Shown in pieces: positions 1 to 8,622 of a DNA stretch of 64,000 nt. The stretch covers positions 1 to 64,000 of the forward strand of contig JAHIYE010000004.1 of assembly GCA_018815325.1 (NCBI GenBank), written 5' to 3'. Under the pieces are notes generated by a model, which was given only the letters and a program-made list of their open reading frames with translations, had not been told where the DNA came from and did no database searches. Position numbers and translations under genes: made by a program. Origin of the DNA: Gammaproteobacteria bacterium (GTDB taxonomy: Bacteria; Pseudomonadota; Gammaproteobacteria; Burkholderiales; Burkholderiaceae_C). How positions within the stretch are numbered: position 1 is the first letter of the stretch; each line of letters starts with the position of its first letter.

Positions 1-154
1 CAGCGCGCATGCCTGCGGCATGGCGCTGGCCCAAGGGCCGCATTAGGACGCCCCCTGCGTCCGCACTGTGTGTCGGACGCCGCCCCTCAAGGGGCTGGCC
101 ACGCAAAGCGTAGCCTTGGTTTTGGCGCTTTCGTGCCTGCGCGCGGCTTGGGCA
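1..154. other. Left edge, no confirmed gene
   Basis: No convincing gene is seen here. A short open stretch in frame 2 ends at a TAG at 44-46 and could be the last codons of a gene lying off the left edge, but it is too short to identify. The part around 47-110 has small inverted repeats (for example CCCCTCAAGGGG) and looks like ordinary intergenic sequence upstream of rpsU. Confidence 0.3.
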
Positions 155-182
155 TTGAATTTCGCTGTAAAAACGCTATAAT
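155..182 (+). promoter_or_regulatory. Sigma-70 type promoter of rpsU
   Basis: TTGAAT at 155-160 and a perfect TATAAT at 177-182 are separated by 16 nt. It lies about 105 nt upstream of the rpsU start codon, so the transcript should carry a leader of roughly 95 nt. Assignment is by motif only. Confidence 0.7.
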
Positions 183-202
183 CCAAGGCTTTGCTGGCAA
201 AA

Positions 203-231
203 CCCCGCTGCCTGATCAATTTTTAGCGGGG
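203..231 (+). promoter_or_regulatory. Hairpin in the rpsU 5' leader
   Basis: CCCCGCT at 203-209 pairs with AGCGGGG at 225-231 (7 bp stem, 15 nt loop containing a run of five T). It falls inside the predicted leader between the promoter and rpsU. It could affect translation or early termination of the ribosomal protein gene. No known leader family was recognised. Confidence 0.4.
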
Positions 232-286
232 ACTCCGCTTGAGGGCCCGATCTTCCCCCGAGCACATTTTCGGAATCCATTACGTA

Positions 287-499
287 ATGACAACTATCCG
301 TGTAAAAGAAAACGAGCCGTTTGACGTGGCTCTGCGCCGTTTCAAGCGCACCATCGAGAAACTGGGCCTTTTGACTGACTTGCGTGCCCGCGAGTTCTAC
401 GAGAAGCCCACTGCAGAGCGCAAGCGCAAGAAGGCTGCTGCCGTCAAGCGCAACTACAAGCGCATCCGCTCGATGCAGTTGCCCAAGAAGATGTACTGA
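287..499 (+). CDS. rpsU: 30S ribosomal protein S21
   Basis: This 70-residue protein is the small-subunit ribosomal protein S21, needed for base pairing between mRNA and 16S rRNA at initiation. It matches the family along its whole length: the N-terminal [13 protein letters not shown], the central FKR motif and the basic tail [17 protein letters not shown]. An open frame extends upstream, but the ATG at 287 gives the canonical N-terminus and length. A hairpin with a T-rich tail follows at 541-580 and separates it from the yqeY gene. Confidence 0.97.
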   Translation: MTTIRVKENEPFDVALRRFKRTIEKLGLLTDLRAREFYEKPTAERKRKKAAAVKRNYKRIRSMQLPKKMY

Positions 500-540
500 T
501 CGCGGCAACGCGGTCTGAGGCCTGAAACCTCAAGCATCCA

Positions 541-580
541 AAACCCGCGCTAGGGACGCCAAGCGCGGGTTTACTTTTTC
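541..580 (+). terminator. Rho-independent terminator or attenuator after rpsU
   Basis: AAACCCGCGCT (541-551) pairs with AGCGCGGGTTT (562-572) in an 11 bp GC-rich stem with a 10 nt loop, followed by a T-rich tract. It lies in the 92 nt gap between rpsU and yqeY. It may be leaky, since no clear separate promoter for yqeY was found. Confidence 0.75.
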
Positions 581-591
581 TGGAGAAAACA

Positions 592-1038
592 ATGTCACTC
601 AAAGACCAAATCACCGACGACATGAAGACCGCCATGCGCGCCAAGGACAGCGAGCGCCTGGGCACCATCCGCCTGCTGCTGGCCGCCATGAAACAAAAGG
701 AAGTGGACGAGCGCATCGAGCTGGACGATGTGGCGGTGGTCGCCATCGTCGACAAGCTCATCAAGCAGCGCAAGGACTCGATCACCGCCTTTGTGCAGGC
801 TGCGCGGCAAGACCTTGCCGACAAGGAAGCCAGTGAGCTGAAGGTACTGGAGACCTACCTGCCGCAGCGCCTCTCGGCCGAGGAAGTGGCCGCCGAAGTC
901 AAGGCCATCGTGGCTGAACTCGGCGCCAAGGGTCCGGGCGATATGGGCAAGGTCATGGGTGCGGTGAAGACCCGCCTGGCGGGCAAGGCAGAGATGGGAC
1001 AGGTATCGGCGGCTGTCAAAGCTGCGCTGGCCGGTTAA
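592..1038 (+). CDS. GatB/YqeY-domain protein
   Basis: A 148-residue protein of the YqeY family, related to the tRNA-binding tail of the GatB amidotransferase subunit. Family hallmarks are visible: the start SLKDQITDDMKTAMRAKD, LETYLPQRLSAEEV in the middle and the GPGDMGKVMGAV motif near residue 120. The start has a good GGAG ribosome site. It sits directly after rpsU, a common arrangement in Burkholderiales. The family is presumed to act in tRNA aminoacylation or amidation, but its exact role is unknown. Confidence 0.92.
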   Translation: MSLKDQITDDMKTAMRAKDSERLGTIRLLLAAMKQKEVDERIELDDVAVVAIVDKLIKQRKDSITAFVQAARQDLADKEASELKVLETYLPQRLSAEEVAAEVKAIVAELGAKGPGDMGKVMGAVKTRLAGKAEMGQVSAAVKAALAG

Positions 1039-1220
1039 CTCATTTGCCTGTCACGGGAGTTTCCTTCTTCTGGAGGGGGCTCCCAGTCGCTCGCACCAAG
1101 CCTCCCATATTCATGGGAGATGGCCATAAATTGCAAACATTTCGACAAATCTATCTATAAACTCCGCTCAGTTGCCTGTAGCGGTGCGCATATTTGCACC
1201 TGGTACTGAGGAGCTCATAG

Positions 1221-2036
1221 ATGAAACGTCGCTTTTTTTCTGTCCTGACTCTTTCTGCGCTTGCACTGACTGCCAGTCTTGGCAGCACCGCAGCCCTGGC
1301 TGAGGAGCGCATCGGCGTGCTGATGCTGCACGGCAAAAACCCGGGCAGCAATACCGACCCCAACTTCAGCCCACTCAAATCGACTTTTGAGCGCGAGGGC
1401 TGGCTGGTGAGTTACCCCGATATGCCTTGGTCACGCAGCCGCTACCTGGATGGCAACTGGGACAAGGCCATGGCGGAAATGACGGCACAGGTGAAATCAC
1501 TGCGCGAAAAAGGGGCTACCAGGATCGTTTTGGTAGGTCACAGCCTGGGCTGCCCGGCTGCACTGAGTTTTGCCGCGCGTGGCGGGGATGTGCAGGCGAT
1601 GGTGCTGCTCGCACCCGGCCACGTTCCCAAGGGCTACTACACCATTCCGCGCCTCAAAGAAGTACGTGACAGCATTGAAGAAGCGCGTGCGCTGGTGGCC
1701 GCAGGCAAGGGCGACTCCAGTGAAAGATTTACAGACATCAATCAGGGCAAGGGGCAGCCGGTGATCACCACGGCAAAGAATTACCTGTCCTATTTCGATC
1801 CCTCGTCCGACGCCGAGATGTCGGTCACGGCCCCGCGCGTACCTGCAACGATCCCCGTCATGTCGGTGATTGGTGAGAAGGATCCGATGTTCAAGTCTGT
1901 GGGCAGCTACTACGCGGACAGCTTGCCTGCCAACCCCAAAAACCAGTATCTGGAGGTCAAGGGCGGCCACCTGGATACGCCTCGCAACGCCACTGATGAT
2001 CTGGTGAAATGGATCAAGGTGGCTGCCGCACCTTGA
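1221..2036 (+). CDS. Exported alpha/beta-hydrolase family protein
   Basis: A 271-residue protein with an N-terminal signal peptide (basic MKRR, hydrophobic core, cleavage after ALA near residue 27). The mature part looks like an alpha/beta hydrolase: an early LMLHGKNPGS strand-turn, the nucleophile elbow VGHSLGC (serine near residue 109), an acidic GEKDPM segment and a late GGHLDTP histidine. It is therefore probably periplasmic. The substrate cannot be told. A promoter-like TTGCAA/TATAAA pair with a long 19 nt spacer lies at about 1131-1161. It converges with pmbA. Confidence 0.75.
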   Translation: MKRRFFSVLTLSALALTASLGSTAALAEERIGVLMLHGKNPGSNTDPNFSPLKSTFEREGWLVSYPDMPWSRSRYLDGNWDKAMAEMTAQVKSLREKGATRIVLVGHSLGCPAALSFAARGGDVQAMVLLAPGHVPKGYYTIPRLKEVRDSIEEARALVAAGKGDSSERFTDINQGKGQPVITTAKNYLSYFDPSSDAEMSVTAPRVPATIPVMSVIGEKDPMFKSVGSYYADSLPANPKNQYLEVKGGHLDTPRNATDDLVKWIKVAAAP

Positions 2037-2072
2037 TCACAAACGCCCTCGTTTGACCGGTGGCCGGGGACG

Positions 2073-3488
2073 TCAGCTCCCCGCCACCTTCATGCGGTTG
2101 ATCAGGATCGAGCCCACGGTCTTGGCGCCGTAGTTGTATTCATCTACTCCCACCGCTTCGATGCCCTTGAGCATGTCTTTCATGTTGCCAGCAATGGTGA
2201 TCTCCTGCACGGGATAGGCGATACGCCCCTTCTCCACCCAGAAGCCGCTGGCGCCACGCGAGTAGTCGCCGGTGACATAGTTCACGCCCTGCCCCATGAG
2301 TTCGGTCACGAACAGGCCGGTACCGAGCTTTTGCAGCATGGCCTCCAGATCGTCCCCCGCACGGGTCAGGCGTGAACACATCTTGAGGTTGTGTGAACCA
2401 CCCGCGTTGCCGGTGGTCTTCATGCCGAGCTTGCGCGCCGAATAGCTGCCGAGGAAGTAGCCCTGCACACGCCCGGCCTCGACCACGGTACGGGCCTGCA
2501 CCTTTACCCCCTCTTCGTCGAAGGGCGAACTGCCTTTGCCGCGCCGCACGAACGGGTCTTCCCCGATATCAATGTGTTTGGGCAGCACCTGCTTGCCCAG
2601 CGAATCAAGCAGGAAGGAGCTTTTGCGGTACAGCGCACCGCCGCTGATGGCCTGCACAAAAGCCCCGAGCAGGCCTGCGGCCAGTGGCGACTCGAACAGC
2701 ACAGGGCACTGCGTGGTGGCGATCTTGCGCGCGTTCAGGCGACTCAGCGCGCGCTCGGCAGCGTAGCGCCCGATGGCCTCGGGCGAGGCCAGGTCATCCG
2801 CGCAGCGCATGGAGCTGTACCAGGCATCGCGCTGCATGTCGTCACCACGGCCGGCGATGGGCGAGACCGACATGGAATGGCGAGAGCTCGCGTAGCCACC
2901 GCGAAAGCCGCGCGTATGGGCACTGAAAAAGTGCGACTGCTGCGCTGACACCCCAGCGCCTTCGCTATTGGTGATGCGCTTGTCGGTCTGCAGCGCGGCC
3001 TGCTCACCCACCATGGCGATCTGGGCGGCCTGCTCGCTCGTGATGGCCCAGGGGTGAAACAAGTCCAGGTCCTCGCGGTGGGTGGCGGGCGGCGCAATGT
3101 CAGCCGCATCGGGCAGGCTGGCAAACGGGTCTTCCGCCGTGAAGCGTGCGATGTCATAAGCGGCCTGCACCGTCTGCTGAATGGCCGCCTTGGAGAAATC
3201 GGAGGTGCTGGCATTGCCCCGGCGCTGGCCGAGGTAAACGGACACGCCGAGCGACTTGTCGCGGTTGCGCTCCACATTCTCCAGCTCACCCTTGCGCACC
3301 GACACGCTGAGGCCGCAGCCTTCGGAGGCTTCGGCGCCGGCATCAGTGGCACCGAGCTTTTTGGCGTGTGCCAGGGCGGTGTCCACCAGGTCGGCAAAGA
3401 ATTCGCGGCTATAGCTGAAGCCGCTGTCCGTACGTGAACCAGGGTGGGAGGAAGAGCGGGCGCTTGAGCGGGTTTGGGCTTTGTTCAT
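2073..3488 (-). CDS. pmbA: Metallopeptidase PmbA (TldD/PmbA family)
   Basis: PmbA works with TldD as a heterodimeric protease that trims small peptides, such as microcin B17 and PQQ-type precursors, and degrades CcdA in E. coli. The 471-residue product shows family sequence throughout: EGCGLSVSVRKGELENVERNRDKS, RRGNASTSDF and, near the C-terminus, TGLFVTELMGQGVN and the NYVTGDYSRGASGFWVEKG region. The PmbA subunit lacks the HExxxH zinc site of TldD, as expected. I use the ATG at 3488; a GTG start at 3533 would add 15 residues. It is divergent from darP with about 60 bp between starts. Confidence 0.92.
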   Translation of the reverse strand: MNKAQTRSSARSSSHPGSRTDSGFSYSREFFADLVDTALAHAKKLGATDAGAEASEGCGLSVSVRKGELENVERNRDKSLGVSVYLGQRRGNASTSDFSKAAIQQTVQAAYDIARFTAEDPFASLPDAADIAPPATHREDLDLFHPWAITSEQAAQIAMVGEQAALQTDKRITNSEGAGVSAQQSHFFSAHTRGFRGGYASSRHSMSVSPIAGRGDDMQRDAWYSSMRCADDLASPEAIGRYAAERALSRLNARKIATTQCPVLFESPLAAGLLGAFVQAISGGALYRKSSFLLDSLGKQVLPKHIDIGEDPFVRRGKGSSPFDEEGVKVQARTVVEAGRVQGYFLGSYSARKLGMKTTGNAGGSHNLKMCSRLTRAGDDLEAMLQKLGTGLFVTELMGQGVNYVTGDYSRGASGFWVEKGRIAYPVQEITIAGNMKDMLKGIEAVGVDEYNYGAKTVGSILINRMKVAGS

Positions 3489-3550
3489 ATCGGAAGCTAT
3501 GATACTTGGCTGTGCGGGACCCTTCCCAGCCACCTCCCAATTTTCTTACC

Positions 3551-4216
3551 ATGCCACGCAAACTCAAAAAAGGCTACTACGTCAAAGGCCAGTTCGTCGC
3601 CGAGGGCAGCGAACTTGATCTTGAGCTCAAGCGCGAGCTCAAAGGCACTGACACGCAAAGCCGCACCGATCTCAAGCGCGAGAGTACCGAGCTGCAAAAA
3701 CTCGGCGAGGATCTGCTGACCCTGCGCGCCGACCTGCTGGCCAGGCTGGATCTGTCGGACAAGTTCCGCGATGCGATTGCCGAAGCCAGGCGCATCACCA
3801 ATTTCGAAGGCAAACGCCGCCAGATGCAGTTCATCGGCAAACTCATGCGTCTGCTGGAGCCCGAGGTGCTGGAGTCGGTGCGGGCAGCCTTGGACGAGCA
3901 GCTCAATGGCTCCGCCCACGAGAACATGGTCTTGCACCAGTCCGAGCAATGGCGCGACCGCATGATTGCCGACGACGATGCCGTGGCCGAGTGGATCAAC
4001 AACTTTCCGCAAACCGACATCCAGCAGCTGCGTACGCTCGTGCGCCAGGCCCGCAAGGATGCGCCACCGAAGGACAGGGCCGCCGAATCAAAAGGTCTTG
4101 CGCCACGCCAGGGCCGCTCTTACCGCGAAATTTTCCAGCTGGTGCGTGCGCAACTCTCGGGGGAGAACGACAGCCCCTTGGAGCCGGATGACGAGAACCT
4201 CAAACCCTTTGCGTGA
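3551..4216 (+). CDS. darP: Ribosome-associated protein DarP (DUF615/YjgA)
   Basis: A 221-residue protein of the DUF615 family. In E. coli this protein (YjgA/DarP) associates with late 50S assembly intermediates. The central block is characteristic: FEGKRRQMQFIGKLMR followed by a helical region and EQWRDRMIADDD. The charged C-terminus ends with the family pattern SYREIFQLVRAQLSG. The open frame begins upstream, but the ATG at 3551 gives the usual basic start MPRKLKKGYY. It is followed after 37 nt by mogA on the same strand, so the two may be cotranscribed. Confidence 0.92.
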   Translation: MPRKLKKGYYVKGQFVAEGSELDLELKRELKGTDTQSRTDLKRESTELQKLGEDLLTLRADLLARLDLSDKFRDAIAEARRITNFEGKRRQMQFIGKLMRLLEPEVLESVRAALDEQLNGSAHENMVLHQSEQWRDRMIADDDAVAEWINNFPQTDIQQLRTLVRQARKDAPPKDRAAESKGLAPRQGRSYREIFQLVRAQLSGENDSPLEPDDENLKPFA

Positions 4217-4253
4217 CGCCTCCGGGTCGCACCAGAAAGTACCAGGATTCACC

Positions 4254-4880
4254 ATGACGGATACCGCAACCCCTTCTTCCTCTCCATCCTCCCCTGACGC
4301 CGTCAAGATCGGCATCGTCTCCGTCAGCGACCGTGCCTCCACGGGGGTCTACGAAGACAAGGGCCTGCCGGCACTCAAGGAATGGCTGAGCCGTGCGCTG
4401 CAGAACCCCATCAGCTTCGAGCCACGCCTGATCCCCGATGAGCAAGAGCGCATCAGCGCCGCCCTGATCGAGCTCGTGGACGCGGGTTGCTCGCTGGTGT
4501 TGACCACGGGCGGCACCGGCCCGGCACTGCGCGATGTGACGCCCGAGGCCACGCTGGCCGTGGCGCACAAGGAGATGCCCGGCTTTGGCGAGCAGATGCG
4601 CCAGATCAGCCTGAAATTCGTGCCCACGGCGATCCTCTCGCGTCAGGTGGCGGTGATCCGCGACAAGAGCCTCATCATCAACCTGCCGGGCCAGCCCAAG
4701 TCGATCGCCGAAACCCTGGAAGGCCTCAAGGATGCGGACGGCAAATCCCTCGTCTCCGGCATCTTTGCTGCCGTGCCCTATTGTGTGGACCTGATCGGCG
4801 GGCCTTACCTGGAAACGAACGACGAGGTCTGCAAGGCCTTCAGGCCGAAGTCGGCGATTCGCCCGCCGCGCACGCCCTAG
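4254..4880 (+). CDS. mogA: Molybdopterin adenylyltransferase MogA
   Basis: MogA adenylates molybdopterin before molybdenum insertion during molybdenum cofactor biosynthesis. The 208-residue product has the MoaB/MogA fold signature: VKIGIVSVSDRAS at the N-terminus, the TTGGTGPALRDVTPEAT loop at about residues 86-102 that binds the cofactor, and LPGQPKSIAETL near residue 145. The real start is the ATG at 4254; the long open frame upstream overlaps darP in another frame. The family's full length is present. Confidence 0.94.
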   Translation: MTDTATPSSSPSSPDAVKIGIVSVSDRASTGVYEDKGLPALKEWLSRALQNPISFEPRLIPDEQERISAALIELVDAGCSLVLTTGGTGPALRDVTPEATLAVAHKEMPGFGEQMRQISLKFVPTAILSRQVAVIRDKSLIINLPGQPKSIAETLEGLKDADGKSLVSGIFAAVPYCVDLIGGPYLETNDEVCKAFRPKSAIRPPRTP

Positions 4881-4905
4881 GGCCAACTGCGCCCCGACCT
4901 GCCTG

Positions 4906-5826
4906 TCATCGCCTGGCGGGGTGCTGCCGTTGCGCCCACTGCGCAGCCTGCGCCACAAGATGTTCACGGAATACCTGGGCAATCGGTGACAGTCGTTTGC
5001 CCCTGGGGTAGACGATGTGCCACTGTGATTGAATCGGAAAACCCTGCACATCGAGTACGGTGACGCCTTGTGTCGCCGGCTGCCCGGCCAGGGCATGGAC
5101 CGAGATCACAGCCACACCCAGATCGCCCGCCACCGCCTCTCGCACGGCCTCATTGCTGCCCAGCTCCAGCCGCAAGTCCGGCGTGAACCGTTGCTTGCGC
5201 AAGTGCTCGTCGGTCGCCAGCCGCGTGCCCGAGCCCTGCTCGCGCAGGATGAAGCGAGTCCCACGCAGCGCCTGTACCGGCAGCCCGCGGCGTTTGGCCA
5301 GCAGGTGCGACTTGCTGGCAATCAGCACCAGTGGATTGGGTAGAAAAACATCGTCCTGCAGATCGGTATCGGTCGGCGGCCTGGACATGATGTAGAGATC
5401 ATCCAGGTTTTCGCGCAAACGCCCCACCACACCGTCACGGTTGAGCACCTCCAGCGAGATGTCGATGTCCGGGTACTGGCTGCAAAACTGGCCCAGCATG
5501 CGAGGAATGAAATACTTTGCCGTACTCACGACAGCCACCTTGAGCCGGCCGCGCGTCAGCCCCTTGAGTGCGTCGACCCGCTGGCCGAATGCGTCCCACT
5601 CGGCGGCCATCAGCCGCGCTGTGCGCGCCAGCTCCAGGCCAGTTTCGGTCAGATGTACGCGCCGTGCCACCACCTCGTACAGCGGCAGCCCCACCGCCTC
5701 GGTGACATCGCGCAGTTGCATCGACGCTGTCGGCTGTGTGACGTGCATGGCCCGGGCCGCGCCGCTGACGCTGCCTGTCTCGGCCAGCGCCAGGAAAAGA
5801 CGCAATTGGCGAAAAGTGACATTCAT
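4906..5826 (-). CDS. LysR-family transcriptional regulator
   Basis: A 306-residue LysR-type regulator. Residues 1-60 form the winged helix-turn-helix (FRQLRLFLALAETGSVSGAARAMHVTQPTASMQ), followed by the LysR substrate-binding domain. It is divergently transcribed from an SbtA-like bicarbonate transporter, which is probably its target, in analogy with CbbR/CmpR-type regulators that control carbon uptake genes. A palindrome overlapping its own start codon (5825-5840) suggests autorepression. The effector is unknown. Confidence 0.9.
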   Translation of the reverse strand: MNVTFRQLRLFLALAETGSVSGAARAMHVTQPTASMQLRDVTEAVGLPLYEVVARRVHLTETGLELARTARLMAAEWDAFGQRVDALKGLTRGRLKVAVVSTAKYFIPRMLGQFCSQYPDIDISLEVLNRDGVVGRLRENLDDLYIMSRPPTDTDLQDDVFLPNPLVLIASKSHLLAKRRGLPVQALRGTRFILREQGSGTRLATDEHLRKQRFTPDLRLELGSNEAVREAVAGDLGVAVISVHALAGQPATQGVTVLDVQGFPIQSQWHIVYPRGKRLSPIAQVFREHLVAQAAQWAQRQHPARR

Positions 5827-5840
5827 AGATAAAAATCTAT
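5825..5840. promoter_or_regulatory. Candidate LysR-type operator
   Basis: ATAGAT (5825-5830) and ATCTAT (5835-5840) form a perfect 6 bp inverted repeat separated by AAAA. Size and symmetry fit a LysR-regulator half-site pair. It overlaps the first codon of the lysR gene and lies in the AT-rich divergent control region shared with the sbtA-like gene. Confidence 0.5.
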
Positions 5841-5913
5841 ATCAACGTATTCAATTATCGATTTTACTTTAATGCGCGCATTCCCTAGGATTGCTCCAAC
5901 TGGAGTCAAACCT

Positions 5914-6912
5914 ATGCAAAACCTGCTCGATCCCGCCATCCTCTTCTTCGCCTTTGGCATGTTCGCCGGGGCGCTCAAGTCCAACCTCGAGATACCGCCA
6001 CCGATCGCGCGCTTTCTTTCCCTTTATCTGCTGATGGCGCTGGGCCTCAAGGGCGGCTTCGCCCTGTCCCATTCAGGCCTCACCGCGGAAGTGGCCATCA
6101 GCCTGGGTGCCGCGGTTGCCCTGGCCGTGATCGTTCCCCTGCTGGGCTACCAGGTGCTCAAGCGCGCCGTGGCTCCACTGGATGCGGCCGCCCTCGCCGC
6201 CACCTATGGCTCGGTGAGCGCCGTGACCTTTGTCACCGCCACGCAGTTCCTCGAAAACCAGCAGACGGAATTCGGCGGCTACATGGCCGCAGCCATGGCC
6301 CTGATGGAGTCGCCCGCCATCGTGATGGCCGTCGTGATGGCCAATGCCCTGCGGCAACGTGTCAACATCAGCGTGACGAGCATGCCTGACGGTACCGCGG
6401 CGATGACCGTCCAGAAGGGCGTGGGCATCTGGCCGATCCTGCGCGAATCCTTCACCGACGGCGCCCAGTTGCTGTTGCTCGGTGCGATGGTGATCGGGGT
6501 CGTGAGCGGCGACGCGGGCAAGGCGGCGATGCAGCCTTTCTCCGGCGACCTCTTCAAGGGCATGCTCGCCTTCTTCCTGCTCGACATGGGACTGCTAACC
6601 GCGCGCAACCTCGCGCAGGTTCGGCAGCAACCCTCCTGGCTGATCGGCTACGCCCTGCTCGCTCCCCTGGTGCATGCTGCGCTGGCCCTGGCCCTGGCCT
6701 GGGTGCTGGGCATTTCCGTCGGCAATGCCACGCTGCTGATGGTGCTGGCCGCCAGTGCCTCTTACATCGCCGTACCCGCCGTGCTGCGACATGCCATCCC
6801 GGAGGCCCAGCCCGCCCTGTACTTCGGCATGTCGCTAGGTGTCACCTTCCCGTTCAACATCCTGGTCGGCATCCCGCTGTACGCCTCACTGGCACAAATC
6901 ATCCTGAATTGA
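5914..6912 (+). CDS. SbtA-like sodium-dependent bicarbonate transporter
   Basis: A 332-residue polytopic membrane protein of the DUF897/SbtA family, which in cyanobacteria imports bicarbonate with sodium. Recognisable family features are the start LLDPAILFFAFGMFAG, the segment LYLLMALGLKGG, the TYGSVSAVTFVTA repeat-half motif and MALMESPAIVMAVVMAN in the middle, then ASASYIAVPAVLRHAIPEA. About ten hydrophobic segments are visible, in two related halves. The ATG at 5914 is preceded by GGAG. No PII-like sbtB gene lies next to it. Substrate is inferred from the family. Confidence 0.85.
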   Translation: MQNLLDPAILFFAFGMFAGALKSNLEIPPPIARFLSLYLLMALGLKGGFALSHSGLTAEVAISLGAAVALAVIVPLLGYQVLKRAVAPLDAAALAATYGSVSAVTFVTATQFLENQQTEFGGYMAAAMALMESPAIVMAVVMANALRQRVNISVTSMPDGTAAMTVQKGVGIWPILRESFTDGAQLLLLGAMVIGVVSGDAGKAAMQPFSGDLFKGMLAFFLLDMGLLTARNLAQVRQQPSWLIGYALLAPLVHAALALALAWVLGISVGNATLLMVLAASASYIAVPAVLRHAIPEAQPALYFGMSLGVTFPFNILVGIPLYASLAQIILN

Positions 6913-7053
6913 ACGGACTGCCAGCGCGGTGGTGCACCGGCCTAAGTGCCGCCACGGCGGCTGGCGACCATGCGCCTTGCGATCAGTGCCCCGCCCTAGC
7001 TGCTTTTGCTGATAAGCCCGCTGTTCAAGGGACCGATGGCCATCACACAGGCG

Positions 7054-7827
7054 CTACTTGCCCACCATCTGGTTCAGCTTGGCCGCCTCGAAGTGTTCTT
7101 TCCGGGCCGCGTCGTCAGGCACGCAATCGGTGGCAGCCGGATTGGCCGAGAGCTTCTCGATGGCCTGCCACAGCAGCGCAATCTGGTGCTCCTGCGAGGA
7201 AGCGTTGTCGATCAGGCCGCGCATGGCCTGGCTCAGCGGGTCAACTTCCTGGGTGATGCCATAGGCCGAGAACTTGCTCTCGGGCGCGGCCACGTCAGGG
7301 CTCTCGCCCGTCTTGGAGGGAATGATGCGTGCCGGAATGCCCACCGCCGTGGCACCTGCGGGCACCGGCTTGATAACCACCGCATTGCTGCCAATCTTGG
7401 CGCCATCACCCACCAGGAAGCCGCCCAGCACCTTGGCTCCGGCACTCACGACCACGTCTTTTCCCAGCGTAGGATGTCGCTTGGTGCCTTTGTAGAGTGA
7501 GGTGCCACCCAGGGTCACGCCCTGGTAGATCGTGCAGCCGTCACCGATCTCGGCCGTCTCGCCCACCACCACGCCCATGGCATGGTCGAAGAACACACGC
7601 TCACCGATCACGGCGGCCGGATGGATCTCGATGCCGGTCAACCAGCGCGAGAGGTGCGAGATGAAGCGTCCCAGCCACTTGAATCCGTGCTGCCAGCACC
7701 AGTGGGCTCGACGGTGCAGCACCAGCGCATGCAGGCCCGGGTAGCAGGTCAAGGCCTCCCAGCTGCTGCGCGCAGCGGGGTCGCGGTCAAGAATGCACTG
7801 GATGTCGGAGCGTAGACGGGTAAACAT
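7054..7827 (-). CDS. cysE: Serine O-acetyltransferase CysE
   Basis: CysE makes O-acetylserine from serine and acetyl-CoA, the committed step of cysteine synthesis. The 257-residue protein has the helical N-terminus and then the left-handed beta-helix hexapeptide repeats: [50 protein letters not shown] and [16 protein letters not shown]. The catalytic histidine lies in the FFDHAMG motif. It starts 9 nt after the trmJ stop codon, so the two genes form an operon. Confidence 0.94.
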   Translation of the reverse strand: MFTRLRSDIQCILDRDPAARSSWEALTCYPGLHALVLHRRAHWCWQHGFKWLGRFISHLSRWLTGIEIHPAAVIGERVFFDHAMGVVVGETAEIGDGCTIYQGVTLGGTSLYKGTKRHPTLGKDVVVSAGAKVLGGFLVGDGAKIGSNAVVIKPVPAGATAVGIPARIIPSKTGESPDVAAPESKFSAYGITQEVDPLSQAMRGLIDNASSQEHQIALLWQAIEKLSANPAATDCVPDDAARKEHFEAAKLNQMVGK

Positions 7828-7836
7828 CGCGCCAGT

Positions 7837-8622
7837 TTATCCTTTCGAACGCCCAGCCACCTCCAGCATGGCCTTGGCAACACCTCTGAGGATATGGACT
7901 TCTTCCTGCGTCACGGCGGCCCGGTTGAAAAGCTGGTTGAGCCGCGGCATCAGCTTCTTGGGTGCAGCCGGATCGAGGAAGCCAATCGCCGTGAGCGACT
8001 GCTCCCAGTGCGCCAGCAGGCCCGCAAGCTGCTGCGCATCGGCCAGCACCGCCGGCTCGGTGGCCGCCTGCACCGCATAGCCCCCCAGCGCCAGGCGCCA
8101 TTCATAGGCGATCACCTGCAGGGCCGCCGCGAGGTTGAGTGAGCCAAAGCCCGGATTGGTGGGGATGCTCAGGGCCACGTGGCAACGGTACACATCCTCA
8201 TTGCGCATGCCGAAGCGCTCCGAACCAAACAGGAAGGCCATCCCGTCATTAGCCGTCATTTTGGGCTCTGGCCCTTGCTGAATATGCGTGGACAGCTCCC
8301 CTTTTGATAGCAAATCAAAATGCTCCCGGGGCGTGCGGGTGGGCGGGCCAAAGTCACGCGGGGTCATGGCGGTGGCGCACAGGTGGCTCATGCCGTCGAG
8401 CGCCTCATCGAGCGTATCCACAATGCGGGCATTCGTCAGCACATCGAGGGCACCGCTGGCGCGCTGGATGGTTTCCTCCCGACGCAGCACATTGGCCCAG
8501 CGCGGCGCCACCAGCACGAGGTCGCCAAATCCCATGACCTTCATGGCCCGCGCGGCCGCGCCTACATTGCCGGCATGGCTGGTATTGAGGAGGATGAAAC
8601 GGGTGTTCTGGGGCAAAGTCAT
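7837..8622 (-). CDS. trmJ: tRNA (cytidine/uridine-2'-O-)-methyltransferase TrmJ
   Basis: A SPOUT-class RNA methyltransferase that modifies the ribose of tRNA position 32. Key motifs are RFILLNTSHAGNVGAAARAMK at the N-terminus, LVAPRW, and the knotted cofactor site MAFLFGSERFGM with IPTNPGFGSLNLAAALQVIAYE. The start at 8622 gives MTLPQNTRF; an upstream in-frame ATG exists. Residues 104-121, just before the FLFGSER motif, are encoded by a 54-bp interspersed repeat read on the antisense side, giving an insertion where homologues I recall have a shorter loop. It is the first gene of a trmJ-cysE operon. Confidence 0.92.
   Translation of the reverse strand: MTLPQNTRFILLNTSHAGNVGAAARAMKVMGFGDLVLVAPRWANVLRREETIQRASGALDVLTNARIVDTLDEALDGMSHLCATAMTPRDFGPPTRTPREHFDLLSKGELSTHIQQGPEPKMTANDGMAFLFGSERFGMRNEDVYRCHVALSIPTNPGFGSLNLAAALQVIAYEWRLALGGYAVQAATEPAVLADAQQLAGLLAHWEQSLTAIGFLDPAAPKKLMPRLNQLFNRAAVTQEEVHILRGVAKAMLEVAGRSKG
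8258..8311 (-). repeat. 54-bp interspersed element, copy 1 (inside trmJ)
   Basis: On the minus strand this begins GCTATCAAAAGGGGAGCTG and ends GCAAGGGCCAGAGCC plus CAAAAT. It aligns base for base without gaps with six other 54-nt copies in the window at the conserved positions GCT(1-3), AGC(15-17) and GGGC(38-41). It is read in frame as part of trmJ. Confidence 0.75.

Noticed and set aside
2059-2088. A strong GGTGG...CCACC hairpin after the first hydrolase gene
   Set aside because: It overlaps the last codons of pmbA and has no T-tract on either side, so it was not called as a terminator.
6994-7035. A possible eighth copy of the 54-bp element (AGCTGCTTTTGC followed by CAAGGGA)
   Set aside because: The spacing between the conserved blocks is about 8 nt too long and the first GCT block is missing.
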